From: Kiritimatiellia bacterium
Lineage (GTDB): Bacteria; Verrucomicrobiota; Kiritimatiellia; RFP12; UBA1067
DNA: 5,918 nt
Assembly: GCA_900771305.1 (NCBI GenBank)
Contig: CAAGNL010000149.1
Span: forward strand, 1-5,918
Direction of reading: 5' to 3'
This document shows, one piece after another, positions 4,426 to 5,918 of the stretch. The notes beneath the pieces are model-generated. The model did not search any database, was not told where the DNA came from, and saw only the letters and a list, made by a program, of their open reading frames with translations. The position numbers and the translations under genes are program-made. Position 1 is the first letter of the stretch. Each line of letters starts with the position of its first letter.

Positions 4426-5700
4426 ATGACAGTTGACACACTTTGCGTTCAGGGTGGATGGCAGCCGAAGAAGGGCGAGCCGCGGCAGGTGCCGATCTAC
4501 GCCACGACCACTTTCAAGTACGAGACGAGCCAGCAGATGGCCGACCTCTTCGACCTGAAGGAGAGCGGCTACTTCTACACGCGCCTTGCGAACCCGACGA
4601 ACGACCAGGTCGCGAAGAAGATCTGCGCGCTCGAGGGCGGCGTGGCCGCGATCCTCACGAGTTCGGGCCAGGCGGCCTCGACGTACGCGATCCTCAACCT
4701 CTGCAACGCGGGCGACCACGTCGTCTGTTCGGCGCAGATCTACGGCGGCACCTTCAACCTCTTCGCGGTCTCGCTGAAGAAGCTGGGCATCGACTTCACG
4801 TTCGTGAGCCCGGACGCGACGTCTGCGGAGATCGCGAAGGCGTTCCGCCCGAACACCAAGTGCGTGTTCGGCGAGACGGTCGCGAATCCGTCCGGCGTGG
4901 TGCTCGACATTGCGAAGTTCGCGAAGGCGGCGCACAAGTTCGGCGTGCCGCTGATCATGGACAACACGTTCCCGACCCCGGTGCTGTGCCGTCCGTTCGA
5001 CTTCGGCTGCGACATCGTGACGCACGCGACGACGAAGTACATGGACGGCCACTCGGCGCAGGTCGGCGGCTGCATCGTCGACAGCGGCAACTTCGACTGG
5101 TCGAAGTATCCCGAGCGCTTCGCGGGTCTCGTCGCCCCGGACGAGTCCTACCATGGCCTCTCCTACGTGAAGCAGTTCGGCAAGCAGGCCTACATCGTGA
5201 AATGCACGGCGCACCTCATGCGTGACTTCGGTTCGATCCCGTCCCCGTTCAACGCGTTCCTGCTGAATCTCGGCCTCGAGAGCCTGCATGTGCGCATCCG
5301 CCGCCATGCGGAGAGCGCGCTCACGATCGCCAAGTGGCTGAAGACGCAGAAGAAGGTGGCGTGGGTCAACTTCGCGGGCCTCCCCGATTCGCCCTACAAC
5401 AAGCTCGTCAGGAAGCAGTTCTCGGGCAAGAGTCCGTGCGGCGTGATGACGTTCGGCATCAAGGGCGGGCGCGAGAAGTCCATCAAGTTCATGGACAACC
5501 TCAAGCTCATCGGCATTGTCACGCACGTTGCCGACGCCTGGAGCTGCGTCCTGCATCCGGCCTCGCACACGCACCGTCAGCTCACCGACGAGCAGCTCAA
5601 GGCGGCGGGCATTCCGCCGGATCTCATCCGCCTCTCCGTGGGCCTCGAGGATCCGCAGGATCTCATCGCCGACCTCAAGCAGGCGCTGGCGAAGATCTGA
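4426..5700 (+). CDS. metY: O-acetylhomoserine aminocarboxypropyltransferase (O-acetylhomoserine sulfhydrylase)
   Basis: A 424-residue cytoplasmic PLP enzyme of the Cys/Met metabolism family, expected to convert O-acetyl-L-homoserine and sulfide to L-homocysteine and acetate in methionine synthesis. Family marks are YTRLANPTND (51-60), LTSSGQAASTYAIL (77-90), DNTFPTPVLCRPFDFGCDIV (179-198), the Schiff-base lysine Lys204 in HATTKYMDGHSAQVGG (200-215), LPDSPYNKL (319-327), and HPASHTHRQLTDEQ (377-390) with RLSVGLED (402-409). The length and the SPYNKL region favour MetY over cystathionine gamma-synthase or gamma-lyase, which are nearer 380-400 residues. Cystathionine synthase activity cannot be excluded. 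It starts 69 bases after proA, on the same strand, with a strong Shine-Dalgarno, and could be read from the proBA transcript or its own promoter; no clear promoter is seen. Confidence 0.9.
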   Translation: MTVDTLCVQGGWQPKKGEPRQVPIYATTTFKYETSQQMADLFDLKESGYFYTRLANPTNDQVAKKICALEGGVAAILTSSGQAASTYAILNLCNAGDHVVCSAQIYGGTFNLFAVSLKKLGIDFTFVSPDATSAEIAKAFRPNTKCVFGETVANPSGVVLDIAKFAKAAHKFGVPLIMDNTFPTPVLCRPFDFGCDIVTHATTKYMDGHSAQVGGCIVDSGNFDWSKYPERFAGLVAPDESYHGLSYVKQFGKQAYIVKCTAHLMRDFGSIPSPFNAFLLNLGLESLHVRIRRHAESALTIAKWLKTQKKVAWVNFAGLPDSPYNKLVRKQFSGKSPCGVMTFGIKGGREKSIKFMDNLKLIGIVTHVADAWSCVLHPASHTHRQLTDEQLKAAGIPPDLIRLSVGLEDPQDLIADLKQALAKI

Positions 5701-5703
5701 GAA

Positions 5704-5794
5704 GTTCAAAGTTCCGGGTTCCAAGTTCAAGGTTCCGGGTTCCGGGTTCCAGGTTCCGGGTTCTAGGTTCCAGGTTCAAGGTTGAGGGTTGGGA
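5704..5794. repeat. Heptamer tandem repeat array (consensus GTTCCRG)
   Basis: Thirteen consecutive seven-base units can be counted, beginning three bases after the metY stop: GTTCAAA, GTTCCGG, GTTCCAA, GTTCAAG, GTTCCGG (twice), GTTCCAG, GTTCCGG, GTTCTAG, GTTCCAG, GTTCAAG, GTTGAGG and GTTGGGA. A more degenerate GTAGGGA (5795-5801) keeps the phase. Variation is almost all in positions 4 to 7, while GTT is invariant. Heptamer arrays of this kind are known as STRRs in cyanobacteria; the function is unknown. The last units merge into the ribosome binding site of the next gene. Confidence 0.95.
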
Positions 5795-5795
5795 G
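5791..5795 (+). promoter_or_regulatory. Shine-Dalgarno of the downstream gene, lying in the repeat array
   Basis: GGGAG lies seven bases before the GTG at 5803 and is formed by the last, G-rich units of the heptamer array. It supports the GTG start over the in-frame ATG at 5824, which would cut off the basic n-region of the signal peptide. Confidence 0.55.
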
Positions 5796-5802
5796 TAGGG
5801 AC

Positions 5803-5918
5803 GTGAAGAGAGACGGAGTTCTGATGCTGTTGGCCGTGGGCCTCGCCGTGGGTGGCGCGGCCGCGGCACCGTTGCCCGCGCCCGCCCAGCGTCTCACCCG
5901 GGCGGCGGGAGCCTCCAA
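5803..5918 (+). CDS. N-terminus of a secreted or lipid-bilayer-exported protein, cut by the window end
   Basis: Thirty-eight codons are visible, with no stop before the window ends. Translation from GTG gives a classical signal peptide: a basic n-region (MKRDG), a hydrophobic core VLMLLAVGLAVGGAAAA (6-22), and an Ala-rich cleavage region before PLPAPAQ, with AxA-type sites around residues 19-22. No lipobox cysteine is present in the visible part, so it is not obviously a lipoprotein. A Shine-Dalgarno GGGAG precedes it. The mature domain is outside the window, so no function can be given. Codon use (GC-rich third positions) matches the host genes. Confidence 0.7.
   Translation, partial: MKRDGVLMLLAVGLAVGGAAAAPLPAPAQRLTRAAGAS

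Noticed and set aside
4433..4438. Perfect TTGACA -35 hexamer
   Set aside because: It lies inside the start of the metY coding sequence and no -10 follows at 16-18 bases; it encodes conserved-position residues of the N-terminus.
3220..5730. 836-codon open frame on the minus strand across proA and metY
   Set aside because: It is antisense to two strongly recognised enzymes, is Arg/His/Val/Leu-rich as expected from the GC third-position bias of the opposite strand, begins inside the heptamer array, and shows no family motif.
5704..5801. Heptamer array considered as a transcription terminator for metY
   Set aside because: GTTCC and its variants have no complementary partner within the array, so no stable hairpin forms, and no T-tract follows.

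Overview
The window is a GC-rich bacterial chromosomal segment, very probably from an uncultured or poorly described lineage. Coding regions have strongly GC-biased third codon positions. Short tandem repeats fill or sit in three of the intergenic spaces, a habit known from cyanobacteria and some PVC-group genomes. I would guess a Verrucomicrobiota/Kiritimatiellota-like organism, but this is inference from style only; no marker gene for taxonomy is present. All genes are on the + strand.

Region by region: (1) 1-780 is a small accessory island: a Phd/YefM-family antitoxin (133-375) overlapping a YoeB/Txe-family toxin (372-635). It is visibly less GC-rich than its surroundings and is flanked by arrays of the same 10-bp unit in opposite orientation (1-40 and 721-780). 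(2) 781-928 is a GC-rich non-coding stretch with a perfect 9-bp-arm palindrome and several G-runs, ending in an extended -10 promoter that lies almost on top of the next start codon. (3) 929-4356 is a tight operon: proB (glutamate 5-kinase without PUA domain), an unusual metallophosphoesterase with a C-terminal transmembrane segment and extracytoplasmic domain, and proA (gamma-glutamyl phosphate reductase). (4) 4357-4425 is a short gap with an 18-bp-period direct repeat, followed by metY (O-acetylhomoserine sulfhydrylase, 4426-5700). (5) 5701-5801 is a GTTCCRG heptamer array filling the gap up to a new gene (5803 onward) that begins with a signal peptide and runs off the window.

ProB and ProA together convert glutamate to glutamate-5-semialdehyde, the first two steps of proline synthesis; the third gene, proC, is not here. 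MetY makes homocysteine from O-acetylhomoserine and sulfide, so the segment is largely amino-acid biosynthesis. The least expected item is the membrane-anchored metallophosphoesterase placed between proB and proA with translational overlap to proA. The next most interesting are the toxin-antitoxin cassette bracketed by inverted decamer arrays and the apparently leaderless proB transcript.
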